DNA of 64,000 nt. Source: Kaistella pullorum (GTDB taxonomy: Bacteria; Bacteroidota; Bacteroidia; Flavobacteriales; Weeksellaceae). The first letter of the stretch is position 1; every line of letters begins with the position of its first letter. Location of the stretch: assembly GCF_014837035.1 (NCBI RefSeq), contig NZ_JACSPS010000002.1, positions 62,001-126,000 of the forward strand, written 5' to 3'. The notes below the pieces were generated by a model that did not search any database, was not told the origin of the DNA, and was given only the letters and a program-made list of their open reading frames with translations. The translations under genes were made by a program, and so were the position numbers. Shown here one piece after another: positions 32,685 through 41,574 of the stretch.

Positions 32685-32704
32685 ACGTTATGTTTTTTAA
32701 AATT

Positions 32705-32900
32705 AATTTATCTGGCCGCCATTTCCGGCTTTCGCTACTCGCTTCCCACGCCCTGCCGGTCGCGGGAGAGCTCAGACAGGCCGCTCAATCCGGGGCGCGG
32801 TGAATCGCGGTTTTCCAAGTGTTTGCTGTCAGTCTCCTGCGAAACGCAATCGGGATTTTTCGTACCGAACTTTGTTTCCCGGGTTTCGCACTTCACTTTC
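32705..32900. repeat. GC-rich intergenic element between prmA and the VOC gene
   Basis: The spacer of 271 bp contains a stretch much richer in G and C than other spacers, with blocks such as GGCCGCCATTTCCGGC, CGGTCGCGGGAGAGCTC and CAATCCGGGGCGCGG. No convincing gene lies in it. It looks like an interspersed flavobacterial extragenic element; a genome-wide copy count would decide. Confidence 0.4.
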
Positions 32901-32955
32901 ATTAATGCACTGAACCTCATGTGTGTTTCTGTCGTTCAGCTTCATTCAGGCTTTG

Positions 32956-33498
32956 CTATTTTGTCGTCTCACCGCCCATTTCCGTGAACCCCTTGTCAAT
33001 AGGTTCCCAAAGTTCGATCTTGTTTCTTTCTGCGTCCATGATGTGCACGAACTTTCCATAATCAAAGGTCTCAATCTCGTCAAGAACAGTCACACCGTTA
33101 TTTTTGAGTTTTTCGACAAGTCCTTCGATATTCTGGACGCGATAATTTATCATAAACTCCTTTTTTGACGGCGAAAAGTATTCACTTCCCTGTTTGAAAG
33201 GACTCCACTGTAAATAATTGATTTCCTCCGGTCTCTTTGCATTTCGAAATTCAAAACTTGAACCCCACTGGTTCACCTCGAGTCCTAAATTTTCTGAGTA
33301 CCATTCTCTCGTCTTTTCGGGATTTTCGGAGAAAAAGAAAATTCCCCCAATTCCTGTCACTTTCGGTGTTGTGTCTTCCTGCGAAAGTGGGTTTTCAGCC
33401 TGATCTTTTTGTTCTGCCATGTTTTTTGATTTGTAGGGTGTCACTGCGCAGTTTATCAGCATTGCAAAAATGGATACCGAAATTATTAATTTTTTCAT
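32956..33498 (-). CDS. VOC (glyoxalase-like) protein with lipoprotein signal
   Basis: A 180-residue protein. Residues 1-17 look like a lipoprotein signal with Cys17 in 'MLINCAVTP'. The VOC domain follows from about 47: 'VTGIGGIFFFSENPEKTREWYSENLGLEV', 'YFSPSKKEFMINYRVQNIEGLVEKLKNNGV' and 'DAERNKIELWEPIDKGF', as in small lyase/dioxygenase-like VOC proteins. An internal Met27 ('MAEQKDQ') could start a cytoplasmic form without signal. Substrate unknown. It starts 30 bp after the glycosyltransferase stop. Confidence 0.82.
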   Translation of the reverse strand: MKKLIISVSIFAMLINCAVTPYKSKNMAEQKDQAENPLSQEDTTPKVTGIGGIFFFSENPEKTREWYSENLGLEVNQWGSSFEFRNAKRPEEINYLQWSPFKQGSEYFSPSKKEFMINYRVQNIEGLVEKLKNNGVTVLDEIETFDYGKFVHIMDAERNKIELWEPIDKGFTEMGGETTK

Positions 33499-33528
33499 CG
33501 CTTATCACTATTTAGTTATCGGATAACC

Positions 33529-34578
33529 TTAAGATTTGTGAAAATGTGTGGGGAAAGCTTCCTCCGGTCTCTGCCGGAATATATTGAGCAGTATCCATGA
33601 TTTCAGAAAACCGTAGCCATATGAAAACATCTGGATATACGTGGAAAGTATGGCGAATGCCGCGATGCTGATATTGCGCGTTTTGTACAGTGCATGGAAA
33701 AATACCAGCAGCGTATATAGGCCGTAAAAACCGAGTATGAGGCCTTTTTGAAAGATAAAATATTCAGTGAAACCCATCACGTAACCAAGCAGGAAGAAGG
33801 TGGGAAACGCGAAAGAAAGTTTTACGTACTCGGGATGGCGCTGGTTCAAAATCGGGCGCGCACAGCCAAACTGATAGACCTGTTTTGAGAATTTGCCGAA
33901 ATCTACGCGACGCTTGTGATAGACGCCGATATCATCGAAGAAAGCGGTTTTGAAGCCATTTTCCCACAATGTCATCGACAGATCGGGATCTTCGCCGACG
34001 CGCATCTCCGAGAAACCACCCACTTTTTCAAATGCAGCTTTCCGTACGCCCATGTTGAAACTCCGCGGCTGAAATTTACTCACGGATTTTTTGTTGCCGC
34101 GGATGCCGCCTGTCGTGAAAACCGAAGTCATCGAGTAGGAGATGGCTTTCTGCATCAGGTTAAAACCTTTGTGGGCTTTATCCGCGCCGCCGAAGGCATC
34201 GCAATCTGATATTTCAATGTTTTTTTTAATGTTTTGGATGTAATCTGTCTCCACGATCACATCTGAATCCACGAACACAAGCCATTCATTTTTTGCACGT
34301 CTGGCACCATAATTCCGCGAGAGTCCGGGGCCGGTATTTTCTTTCCGGAAAAACTGTATCTGCAGCGTTTCATCGAAGATCGCGACCGTGGGCCTGAGGT
34401 CGATCATCGATCCATCGTCCACAATGATGATTTCGAAATCTTTGTCCGTTTGCTTCGTCAGTGACGTCAGCAGCTCGAACAGTTCGTCTTTGCGGTTGTA
34501 GATGGCGATGATGAGGGAGAGAGAAGGCAATTCGTTAATTTGAAAATTTGAAAATGGGTTAATTTGAAAATGTAACAA
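33529..34578 (-). CDS. Family 2 glycosyltransferase, membrane-associated
   Basis: Inverting GT2 glycosyltransferase with the GT-A fold. Motifs include 'LSLIIAIYNRKDELFELLTS', 'DFEIIIVDDGS', 'GPGLSRNYGARRAKNEWLVFVDSDV' (DxD-type site) and 'GEDPDLSMTLWENGF'. Two or three hydrophobic segments near the C-terminus (about 255-320) anchor it in the inner membrane. The first 16 residues of the frame come from an AT-rich repeated stretch and look spurious; a TTG at 34530 may be the true start. Acceptor and sugar unknown. Confidence 0.88.
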   Translation of the reverse strand: MLHFQINPFSNFQINELPSLSLIIAIYNRKDELFELLTSLTKQTDKDFEIIIVDDGSMIDLRPTVAIFDETLQIQFFRKENTGPGLSRNYGARRAKNEWLVFVDSDVIVETDYIQNIKKNIEISDCDAFGGADKAHKGFNLMQKAISYSMTSVFTTGGIRGNKKSVSKFQPRSFNMGVRKAAFEKVGGFSEMRVGEDPDLSMTLWENGFKTAFFDDIGVYHKRRVDFGKFSKQVYQFGCARPILNQRHPEYVKLSFAFPTFFLLGYVMGFTEYFIFQKGLILGFYGLYTLLVFFHALYKTRNISIAAFAILSTYIQMFSYGYGFLKSWILLNIFRQRPEEAFPTHFHKS

Positions 34579-34653
34579 TTTACCATTTTAACCATGGAAG
34601 TTTACTGGTGAAAATTGCTACATTGTTAAATTGATATATTGCTGGATTATTAA

Positions 34654-35820
34654 TTACTGATTGTTTTCCAGTTTATGCACTTTCTTCGTGCCTTCATACA
34701 TTTCAAACTGCAGGAAACGGCATTCGAGTTTTCCGTTGTAAAGTTTGATTCTGCGTGATGGTCTTAAACCTACTTTTTTAGCCGCATCCAAATCTGAAGA
34801 GATGAACCAGGCCAGCGTATTCGGATAGCTTTTCTTGAAAGTGTCTCCTATTTTCTTATAAAATTCATCGTCGGTGATTTCGATACGTTCATCGTAGGGC
34901 GGATTGAAAACCATCAGCAGCGGGAAAAGCTCTTTTTTAGACTCGAAGAAATCCTGTCTTTTAATCTCGATCACATCTTCCATTTCGGCTGCTTCCACAT
35001 TGAGATGCGCGGCATTGAGCATTTGAGAATCCAAATCATAACCGACAATCTTTCCGGTGAATTCTTTAATACGGTTGATCCGTACTTCCTTGATTTTCTG
35101 GAAAAGTTCTGCATCGTAATTTTTCCAGTTTTGGAATGCGAATTTCTTACGGAAAATCTGCGCTGGCAGATCCATCGCGATCATCGCGGCTTCGATCAGC
35201 AAAGTTCCCGAACCGCACATGGGATCCAGGAAGTTTCCTTTCCCGTCCCAACCTGCGAGTTGCAGCATGCCGCTGGCTAACACTTCATTGATCGGTGCTT
35301 CGCCCTGTTCGCGGCGGTAACCTCTTTTAAAAAGCGCGTCGCCGGAAGCGTCGAACGATACCGTTACCAATTCCCGGTCGATATGCAGGTGGAATTTGAT
35401 GTCCGGATCCGTCGTATCAACATTTGGTCTTTTACGGTGATGGAATTTAAAATAATCGACGACTGCATCTTTCATTTTCTGCGACATGAACTGCGAATGT
35501 CTGAATCTTTCGGAATAAACCGTTGCATCAATTGCGAAACTCTGGTCCACACTCATGTAATCGTCCCACGGGAAGGCAAAAAGTTTGTCATAAAATCGGC
35601 TTTCGTCCCAGGCTTTGAATGTCAGCACCGGTACCAAAATCTTGAGTGCGGTTCGTGCAGAATAATTGATCTTATAAAGGAAACCCAGGTCACCCTCACA
35701 GTTTACCGCGCGATTTTTGATCTCGACATTGGTGCCGCCTAATTTTTTTATCTCTTCAGCCAATACCGGCTCAAGGCCGAAAAAAGTTTTGATCTGTATT
35801 TTTAAATTTTGTGTGTCCAT
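34654..35820 (-). CDS. THUMP-domain RNA methyltransferase (RlmL/RlmK-N-type)
   Basis: Class I methyltransferase of 388 residues with an N-terminal THUMP RNA-binding domain (about 50-155) and a Rossmann domain. Visible motifs are 'FLDPMCGSGTLLIEAAMIA' (motif I) and 'LMVFNPPYDERI' (N2-guanine type NPPY). The family modifies guanine N2 in 23S rRNA or tRNA; the bacterial YpsC/RlmL group is the nearest match. The target nucleotide cannot be read from sequence. Confidence 0.9.
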   Translation of the reverse strand: MDTQNLKIQIKTFFGLEPVLAEEIKKLGGTNVEIKNRAVNCEGDLGFLYKINYSARTALKILVPVLTFKAWDESRFYDKLFAFPWDDYMSVDQSFAIDATVYSERFRHSQFMSQKMKDAVVDYFKFHHRKRPNVDTTDPDIKFHLHIDRELVTVSFDASGDALFKRGYRREQGEAPINEVLASGMLQLAGWDGKGNFLDPMCGSGTLLIEAAMIAMDLPAQIFRKKFAFQNWKNYDAELFQKIKEVRINRIKEFTGKIVGYDLDSQMLNAAHLNVEAAEMEDVIEIKRQDFFESKKELFPLLMVFNPPYDERIEITDDEFYKKIGDTFKKSYPNTLAWFISSDLDAAKKVGLRPSRRIKLYNGKLECRFLQFEMYEGTKKVHKLENNQ

Positions 35821-35968
35821 TATTTGTTTGCGGGGTTTATACTGAACCGGCTGTGTGTTAAATATTTAGCCGGAATAGCTTCCTTTCGGTTCTCTAGAAA
35901 TTATTGTTGGGCGGATTTGCAGAAGTCTCAAACACGCGTATTCGTAGTTCAGGATTTGCAAAAATAGT

Positions 35969-35976
35969 TATTTTTG
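35969..35976 (+). promoter_or_regulatory. -7 box for the 35981 methyltransferase gene
   Basis: TATTTTTG, 4 bp before the ATG; a very short or absent leader is implied. Confidence 0.45.
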
Positions 35977-35980
35977 CAGA

Positions 35981-36724
35981 ATGGCATGGTTTCAAACATG
36001 GTTTAATACCCCTTATTATCACATTCTTTACAGCGACCGGAATTACGAAGAGGCTGAACATTTTATTACCTTGCTTCTGCAGGATTTAAAGATTCCCGAA
36101 GGTTCCAAAATTATAGATTTAGCGTGCGGCAAAGGCCGTCACTCGGTTTTTCTCAATAAAAAAGGCTACGATGTTCTCGGTCTCGATCTTTCCGAAGAAA
36201 GCATTAAACACAACCAAACATTTGCGAATCCTTCTTTAAAATTTGAAGTTCACGACATGCGAAACGAGATTTTCCCGGATGTGAGCGCGCAAAAAGTGGA
36301 TGCCGTTTTCAACCTTTTCACCAGTTTCGGATATTTTGACAGCCCGGAGGAGGACCGGAAGATCTTTAAGTCGATAAATAATGTGCTGTTGCCCGGCGGT
36401 TTTTTTGTGCTTGATTTCCTGAATGAGAAATGGGTGAAAAATACACTGGTGCCGGAAGAAAAGCTCGTAAAGCAGGGTATTGAGTTTAAGATTAAGAAAA
36501 AAATTGAAAACCAATTTGTTATTAAAGACATTCACTTTACAGCAGAAGATAAGGAGCATCATTACTATGAGCGCGTCAAGCTGCATTCACCCGAAACAAT
36601 CAAGGAATATGCTGCCGAATTGGGTCTGGAAACCGTGAAAACGTACGGTGATTATTCGCTCGGCGAATATGATGCGGAGACTTCGACGCGCTGCATAAGT
36701 GTATTCCGAAAAGTCACTAACTAA
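35981..36724 (+). CDS. Class I SAM-dependent methyltransferase
   Basis: A 247-residue methyltransferase with motif I 'KIIDLACGKGRHSVFLNKKG', 'VLGLDLSEESI' and 'VDAVFNLFTSFGYF'. It lacks membrane segments. The start 'WFQTWFNTPYYHILYSDRNY' is a pattern I associate with a conserved Bacteroidota methyltransferase group of unknown substrate. The ZIP transporter gene starts 13 bp downstream, so the two are probably co-transcribed. Confidence 0.85.
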   Translation: MAWFQTWFNTPYYHILYSDRNYEEAEHFITLLLQDLKIPEGSKIIDLACGKGRHSVFLNKKGYDVLGLDLSEESIKHNQTFANPSLKFEVHDMRNEIFPDVSAQKVDAVFNLFTSFGYFDSPEEDRKIFKSINNVLLPGGFFVLDFLNEKWVKNTLVPEEKLVKQGIEFKIKKKIENQFVIKDIHFTAEDKEHHYYERVKLHSPETIKEYAAELGLETVKTYGDYSLGEYDAETSTRCISVFRKVTN

Positions 36725-36737
36725 ACAGAAAAATTTT

Positions 36738-37439
36738 ATGTTGCCGATAATAATCCTGCTGGTTCTTAGTGTCGTCATTGGCGTTTTTTTGGGAAAGTTC
36801 TTTGGGTCTCAGCAGAAGTTCGCTAAGAACCTGCTCATCCTGAGTGCCGGTTTCCTGATAACAGTATGTCTCAATGAAGTTTTCCCGGAGATCTACACAA
36901 GCGACATCAAAAATATCGGCCTGTTTGTGATCGCGGGTGTACTGCTCCAGATGCTGCTAGAAAATCTCACCAAAGGTTTTGAGCATGGGCATTTTCATCA
37001 CCACCACGAGCAAAAGAACATCCTGCCGCTGGCACTGATGCTGGGAATGTTTGTGCACGCGTTCCTCGAGGGAATTCCACTCGCAAATGAAACGGATGTT
37101 TTCAGTCCTTATCTGATGGGTATTCTTTTCCACAATTTACCGATCTCATTTGTCCTGGGCGCATTTTTATCACAGAAAAAAATGCAGTTTTCGACTTCTT
37201 CACTGCTGATCATTGGCATTTTCGCTATTGCTTCGCCACTCGGTCTGATGCTTGGGAACTTCTTTAATCCGGCCTATAAAGTGTACTTTCTGGCGCTTGT
37301 TGGCGGCATTTTTCTGCATATTTCATCGGTGATCATCTTTGAGAGCAACAAGAACCACAATATTGATTATGTAAAAATACTGATGGTGATCTGCGGTGTG
37401 GCTCTGGGGATGTTCGGTCATCTCTTTCACGCACATTAA
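36738..37439 (+). CDS. ZIP family metal transporter
   Basis: Inner membrane divalent metal transporter, 233 residues from the ATG at 'MLPIIILLVL'; the frame is open 39 bp further upstream, inside the preceding gene. About eight helices are visible. A histidine-rich loop 'HGHFHHHHEQK' lies at about residue 89, and the metal-site helices contain 'MLGMFVHAFLEGIPLAN' and 'LFHNLPISFVLGAFL', typical of ZIP proteins. The metal is probably zinc or iron/manganese. A bidirectional terminator follows. Confidence 0.9.
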   Translation: MLPIIILLVLSVVIGVFLGKFFGSQQKFAKNLLILSAGFLITVCLNEVFPEIYTSDIKNIGLFVIAGVLLQMLLENLTKGFEHGHFHHHHEQKNILPLALMLGMFVHAFLEGIPLANETDVFSPYLMGILFHNLPISFVLGAFLSQKKMQFSTSSLLIIGIFAIASPLGLMLGNFFNPAYKVYFLALVGGIFLHISSVIIFESNKNHNIDYVKILMVICGVALGMFGHLFHAH

Positions 37440-37440
37440 A

Positions 37441-37468
37441 AAAAGCTCCGGATAATTCCGAAGCTTTT
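37441..37468. terminator. Bidirectional terminator between ZIP and FadL-type genes
   Basis: AAAAGCTCCGGA/TCCGAAGCTTTT stem with loop TAAT, flanked by A and T runs, between convergent genes. Confidence 0.75.
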
Positions 37469-37492
37469 ATTCATATGTGAAGTCTATTGTTC

Positions 37493-38887
37493 TTAAAATT
37501 TCCAGCCCAAAGTTACGAAGAAGTTATTCTGCGTACTTTCAACATCTGAAACGAGATAGTTAGAAGAATTAAGGGCTGTATTACCTGAATAATATCCAGT
37601 TCCTGCAGTTTGTGAACCGTACAGGAATGGATTTGAATAGTCTGAATTAACATATTGATATGCAGCATCGATATAAAACGATCTGAAATCATAACCGATA
37701 CCTGCGCCAACTGTATTTCTGCTGCTGACAAACATATTATCAAATGATCTGTTCGCACCGCTTCCGGCATTATCAAAAGCACTTATGGAAACCGAATCGA
37801 AAGGACTTGCAGCATAACCATAACCTGCGCGCAATCTGAAGGCATCAAGTCTGTATTCGGCACCGATTTTTACTTCTGAGTTGCTGGTGTAGCTGTCTGA
37901 AAAGAAATCATTAAGAACCGTTTCCGCCTCGCCATACACTTTATACTTAGGTTTTGTGAGCCCCAGTGAATAATCTACGTTAACCGAAAAGTTTTTATTG
38001 GCTACATATGCGGCACTCAGCGTTGCTTTCAGCGGTGAGGAAAGTTTGCGGTCTTCGTAGTAAGATCCGTATGTGGAAATAGGGTAGGAGTTATAGATAC
38101 GCTCAATATTCCACCAGGTAGGCGTTTCCACTGCTGCACCCACTCGGAAATTCGGATTGATCTTTCCAATCACACCCACAGACGCAGAAAAACCGCTGGC
38201 AGACTCAGAAAAAGGCGTGAACTGCTTGTCAAAATACTCTACTGATCCTGTTGCATTTGTGAACGCTGCTGAATCAAACTGGTCAAGGATCGAGTTGTGA
38301 AAGTTTACGCCAACTCCGACGTAAATTCTGTTAGCATAGTTTCCACCTACCGCGATGCCGGTCTTGTTCAGATTTCCATAGCGGTTGTACGCATGACCTG
38401 CAAATCCAAAATTTTGCACATTCTGGTTATCATCCACATATTCCAATGACACGTTACTGTTTCCCGGAGTTTCGGTATAATCGTCAAGTGAGCGGTTTGA
38501 GTACGATACACCAACGTTTACAAATTTCCAGTTGGAAGATGAAACCGGAAATACCGCGATTCCGCCGGAATTGGTAATGTCTGTATTGTTTGTTTTATAC
38601 TCCACAGACTGGTTATTCAGCCGTGAAACATTATTCTGTGACTGTATGCCCAACGTAGCCGAGAAATCATTAGCGATGCTGACACCGATGCCGGCAGGGT
38701 TTGAATTGATCACCGAATATTCACCACCTAAGGCGCCCATTGAGCCTGCCATAGCGTTGTATTTAGCAGAACCCTGAAAAGTGGAGCTCGAATATACGTC
38801 CGCTGTATTCTTTATCGTCGAAACATCCTGTGCGTTCATCAGATAAGCCGCAGCAAGGGATGTGATCATCAATGTTTTTCTGATCAT
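37493..38887 (-). CDS. OmpP1/FadL family outer membrane protein
   Basis: A 464-residue outer membrane beta-barrel. The signal peptide ends near 'AAYLMNAQ'. The N-terminal hatch has the family pattern 'GSAKYNAMAGSMGALGGEYSVINSNPAGIG', followed by alternating strands, and the chain ends in an aromatic residue ('FFVTLGWKF'). FadL proteins pass hydrophobic molecules across the outer membrane; the substrate is unknown. It starts 27 bp after the stop of the Gly/Tyr-rich lipoprotein gene. Confidence 0.9.
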   Translation of the reverse strand: MIRKTLMITSLAAAYLMNAQDVSTIKNTADVYSSSTFQGSAKYNAMAGSMGALGGEYSVINSNPAGIGVSIANDFSATLGIQSQNNVSRLNNQSVEYKTNNTDITNSGGIAVFPVSSSNWKFVNVGVSYSNRSLDDYTETPGNSNVSLEYVDDNQNVQNFGFAGHAYNRYGNLNKTGIAVGGNYANRIYVGVGVNFHNSILDQFDSAAFTNATGSVEYFDKQFTPFSESASGFSASVGVIGKINPNFRVGAAVETPTWWNIERIYNSYPISTYGSYYEDRKLSSPLKATLSAAYVANKNFSVNVDYSLGLTKPKYKVYGEAETVLNDFFSDSYTSNSEVKIGAEYRLDAFRLRAGYGYAASPFDSVSISAFDNAGSGANRSFDNMFVSSRNTVGAGIGYDFRSFYIDAAYQYVNSDYSNPFLYGSQTAGTGYYSGNTALNSSNYLVSDVESTQNNFFVTLGWKF

Positions 38888-38914
38888 TATTTGATTTAAA
38901 TATTTAAATTAAAA

Positions 38915-39868
38915 TTATCTTCTGAAACCACCCGATGAGCGTGTACTGCCGGAGGTAGCGCCACCACTGAAGCCGCCTCTGCTGCCACCGGAACGGAAGC
39001 CGCCATCGCTGCCACTGTTGCTTCTGAACCTGGGTTCGTTGTAGGTAGGAGTCGTCTGGCGTGGCGTACTCTGTCTCGGAGACATCTCACGCGTGTTGTT
39101 CTGGAAATCGCGCTGTCTCGGCTGTGTAGTCTGATTCCGGAAGCCACTGTTTTCTGAACTTCTTGGCGCTGTTCCGTTGCGGAACCCGGCGCTGTTATTC
39201 GTGTTTCTCAGACTGTTGCTAGAGCTACGGATGTTTCTGAATCCGTTGTCAGTACCGCTTCTTCTGTTCGTGAAGCCGCCTTGATAAGTATTATACCCAT
39301 TTGCATATCCATATCCGTAAGGATTGTACATGTAGTAAGGACTGTAGCCGTAATACGGGTGATAGTAGTCGTAGAAACCGCCGTAGTAGCTGTACCATGG
39401 ATTATATCCGAAGCCCCACGGATTATAATATCCGCCGTAGCCCCATGGGCTGTAATATCCGCCGAATCCCCAGGGTGAGCCCCAACCAAAAGTCATTCCC
39501 CAGCCGAAGCCACTGTAATAACCGTATGGGTAGCCCCAGTTATCGCTGTAATACGTGTTTGTTCCTGCGTAGGTTCCCCAGTCTGAGCCCTGCGCTTCGC
39601 GCCAGCTTTCATTTCGGTTCTCCGTGTTGAGGTAAACGTTTTGGTCCTCATTAGCCTGATAGTTATAATAATCGCCAACTCTATTGCTGTTGTGGGTCAT
39701 AGACCCTTCCGGAAGTGTGTCACGGTTTGGGTCATAGTAGACCCCGTCTGTTTCTGTATAGCCACCTGTCTGGATGACACAGGAGGTTAACACAAAACTT
39801 CCCGCAAGCATCAAAACAACTTTAGATTTTAATGCCTGCAGGATATTTTTATAAGTAATTTTTTCCAT
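38915..39868 (-). CDS. Gly/Tyr/Trp-rich lipoprotein, low complexity
   Basis: A 317-residue lipoprotein (signal ending 'SFVLTSC', lipidated Cys30). Residues about 95-200 are dominated by G, Y, W, P and N in short repeats such as 'WGFGGYYSPWGYGGYYNPWG' and 'YYGYSPYY'. The rest is rich in R, S, N and G ('GFRN' recurring; C-terminal 'GGFRSGGSRGGFSGG'). No catalytic motif is visible. It is probably surface exposed and disordered or adhesive. It heads a probable unit with the FadL-type gene. Confidence 0.8.
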   Translation of the reverse strand: MEKITYKNILQALKSKVVLMLAGSFVLTSCVIQTGGYTETDGVYYDPNRDTLPEGSMTHNSNRVGDYYNYQANEDQNVYLNTENRNESWREAQGSDWGTYAGTNTYYSDNWGYPYGYYSGFGWGMTFGWGSPWGFGGYYSPWGYGGYYNPWGFGYNPWYSYYGGFYDYYHPYYGYSPYYMYNPYGYGYANGYNTYQGGFTNRRSGTDNGFRNIRSSSNSLRNTNNSAGFRNGTAPRSSENSGFRNQTTQPRQRDFQNNTREMSPRQSTPRQTTPTYNEPRFRSNSGSDGGFRSGGSRGGFSGGATSGSTRSSGGFRR

Positions 39869-39894
39869 GATAGGTGAAAAGTTTTAAATTGAAT

Positions 39895-39902
39895 TATATT
39901 TG
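39895..39902 (+). promoter_or_regulatory. -7 box upstream of proS
   Basis: TATATTTG, 107 bp before the proS ATG; a leader of about 100 bases is implied, with no recognised T-box or riboswitch. Confidence 0.4.
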
Positions 39903-40009
39903 CAATTCATACCAAAATAATACTGCCGAAAAGTTTTATTATGGCTTGAAACCACTGTGAATATTAGATATAGCAAATCTGCAAAAGTTAAATCAAAGAT
40001 AGATAAAAA

Positions 40010-41485
40010 ATGGCAAAACTTACTTCGCGCGCCGAAGATTACAGCAAATGGTACAATGAACTCGTAGTAAAAGCTGACCTGGCTGAAAATTCGGGTGTTC
40101 GCGGCTGCATGGTTATCAAACCTTATGGCTATGCAATTTGGGAAAAAATGAGAGATGAGATGGACCGAAGGTTTAAAGAAACCGGCCACGAAAATGCTTA
40201 CTTCCCGATATTCATACCCAAGAGTCTGTTCGAAGCTGAAGAGAAGAATGCCGAAGGTTTTGCCAAAGAATGCGCCGTAGTGACGCATTACCGTCTGAAA
40301 ACCGATCCGGACGATCCGAAAAAACTCGTTGTAGATCCGGAAGCGAAACTTGAAGAGGAGCTCATCGTAAGACCAACTTCTGAAGCTATCATCTGGAATA
40401 CTTATAAAAACTGGATACAATCTTACCGTGATTTACCGATTCTGATTAATCAATGGGCAAATGTAGTTCGTTGGGAAATGCGTACGCGTTTATTCCTCCG
40501 TACTGCTGAATTCCTTTGGCAGGAAGGTCACACAGCACACGCCACGAAAGAAGAAGCCATCGGGGAATCTGAAAAAATGCTTGAAGTATATGCAGATTTT
40601 GCTGAAAAGTTCATGGCCATTCCGGTGATCCGCGGACTCAAAACTGAAAGCGAAAGGTTTGCCGGTGCAGATGAGACTTATTGCATCGAGGCTTTGATGC
40701 AGGACGGAAAAGCTTTGCAGGCGGGTACTTCGCACTTCCTGGGACAGAATTTTGGGAAAGCATTTGATGTGAAATTCACCAACCGCGAAGGAAAGATCGA
40801 GCACGCATGGGGAACTTCGTGGGGAACTTCAACACGTCTGATGGGTGCTTTGATCATGACGCATTCTGATGATTTTGGGCTTGTATTGCCACCGTCATTA
40901 GCACCGATTCAGGTGGTGATTGTACCGATCTTTAAAGGTGAAGAACAGCTAAAACAGATTGATGAGGTTGCTTTTGATATCCAGCAAAAACTCAAAGCAA
41001 AAGGAATTTCTGTTAAATACGATAACCGTACAGAAAACAAACCGGGCTGGAAATTTGCCGAGTATGAACTTAAAGGTGTACCGGTACGTATCGCGCTTGG
41101 TGCGCGCGACCTTGAAAACCGCACCGTAGAAATCGCTCGCCGCGACAATCTTACAAAGGAAACCATCGCGCTCGAAGGTCTTGATTCTTATATCGAAGAT
41201 TTGCTGAAAACCATTCAGCATGATATCTATAACAAAGCACTGGAATATCGCGATTCCCACATTACGAAAGTGGACAGCTACGAAGAATTCAAAAAAGTTC
41301 TTGAAGAAAAGGGTGGTTTCATTTCCGCACATTGGGACGGAACAGCAGAAGAGGAAGAACAGATTAAGAACGAAACAAAAGCCACGATACGCTGCATACC
41401 ATTGGATAATGAGCTTGAAGAGGGAGTTTCAATGATTACTGGAAAGCCTTCCGCGCAGCGCGTAATATTTGCAAAAGCATATTAG
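40010..41485 (+). CDS. proS: Prolyl-tRNA synthetase (eukaryote/archaea-like type)
   Basis: Charges tRNA-Pro. At 491 residues without the editing insertion of E. coli-type ProRS, it belongs to the short eukaryote/archaea-like class. Class II motifs are visible: motif 2 region '[26 protein letters not shown]' and motif 3 '[21 protein letters not shown]', plus the anticodon-binding domain 'VVIVPIF' and the C-terminal domain ending in Tyr ('FAKAY'). Start is the ATG with '[19 protein letters not shown]'. Confidence 0.96.
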   Translation: MAKLTSRAEDYSKWYNELVVKADLAENSGVRGCMVIKPYGYAIWEKMRDEMDRRFKETGHENAYFPIFIPKSLFEAEEKNAEGFAKECAVVTHYRLKTDPDDPKKLVVDPEAKLEEELIVRPTSEAIIWNTYKNWIQSYRDLPILINQWANVVRWEMRTRLFLRTAEFLWQEGHTAHATKEEAIGESEKMLEVYADFAEKFMAIPVIRGLKTESERFAGADETYCIEALMQDGKALQAGTSHFLGQNFGKAFDVKFTNREGKIEHAWGTSWGTSTRLMGALIMTHSDDFGLVLPPSLAPIQVVIVPIFKGEEQLKQIDEVAFDIQQKLKAKGISVKYDNRTENKPGWKFAEYELKGVPVRIALGARDLENRTVEIARRDNLTKETIALEGLDSYIEDLLKTIQHDIYNKALEYRDSHITKVDSYEEFKKVLEEKGGFISAHWDGTAEEEEQIKNETKATIRCIPLDNELEEGVSMITGKPSAQRVIFAKAY

Positions 41486-41574
41486 AAGATATAGTTATAG
41501 CCGAAAGCAGTAGTTCGTTTGGATTAAAATTTGCATCAGGTTTTTCTGAATGTTAAATTTTAAAATAAACTACT

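Noticed and set aside
39208-39630. Frames on both strands inside the Gly/Tyr-rich lipoprotein gene
   Set aside because: They arise from repetitive codon use of that gene; translations are Thr/Ile- or Arg/Ser-biased with no domain.
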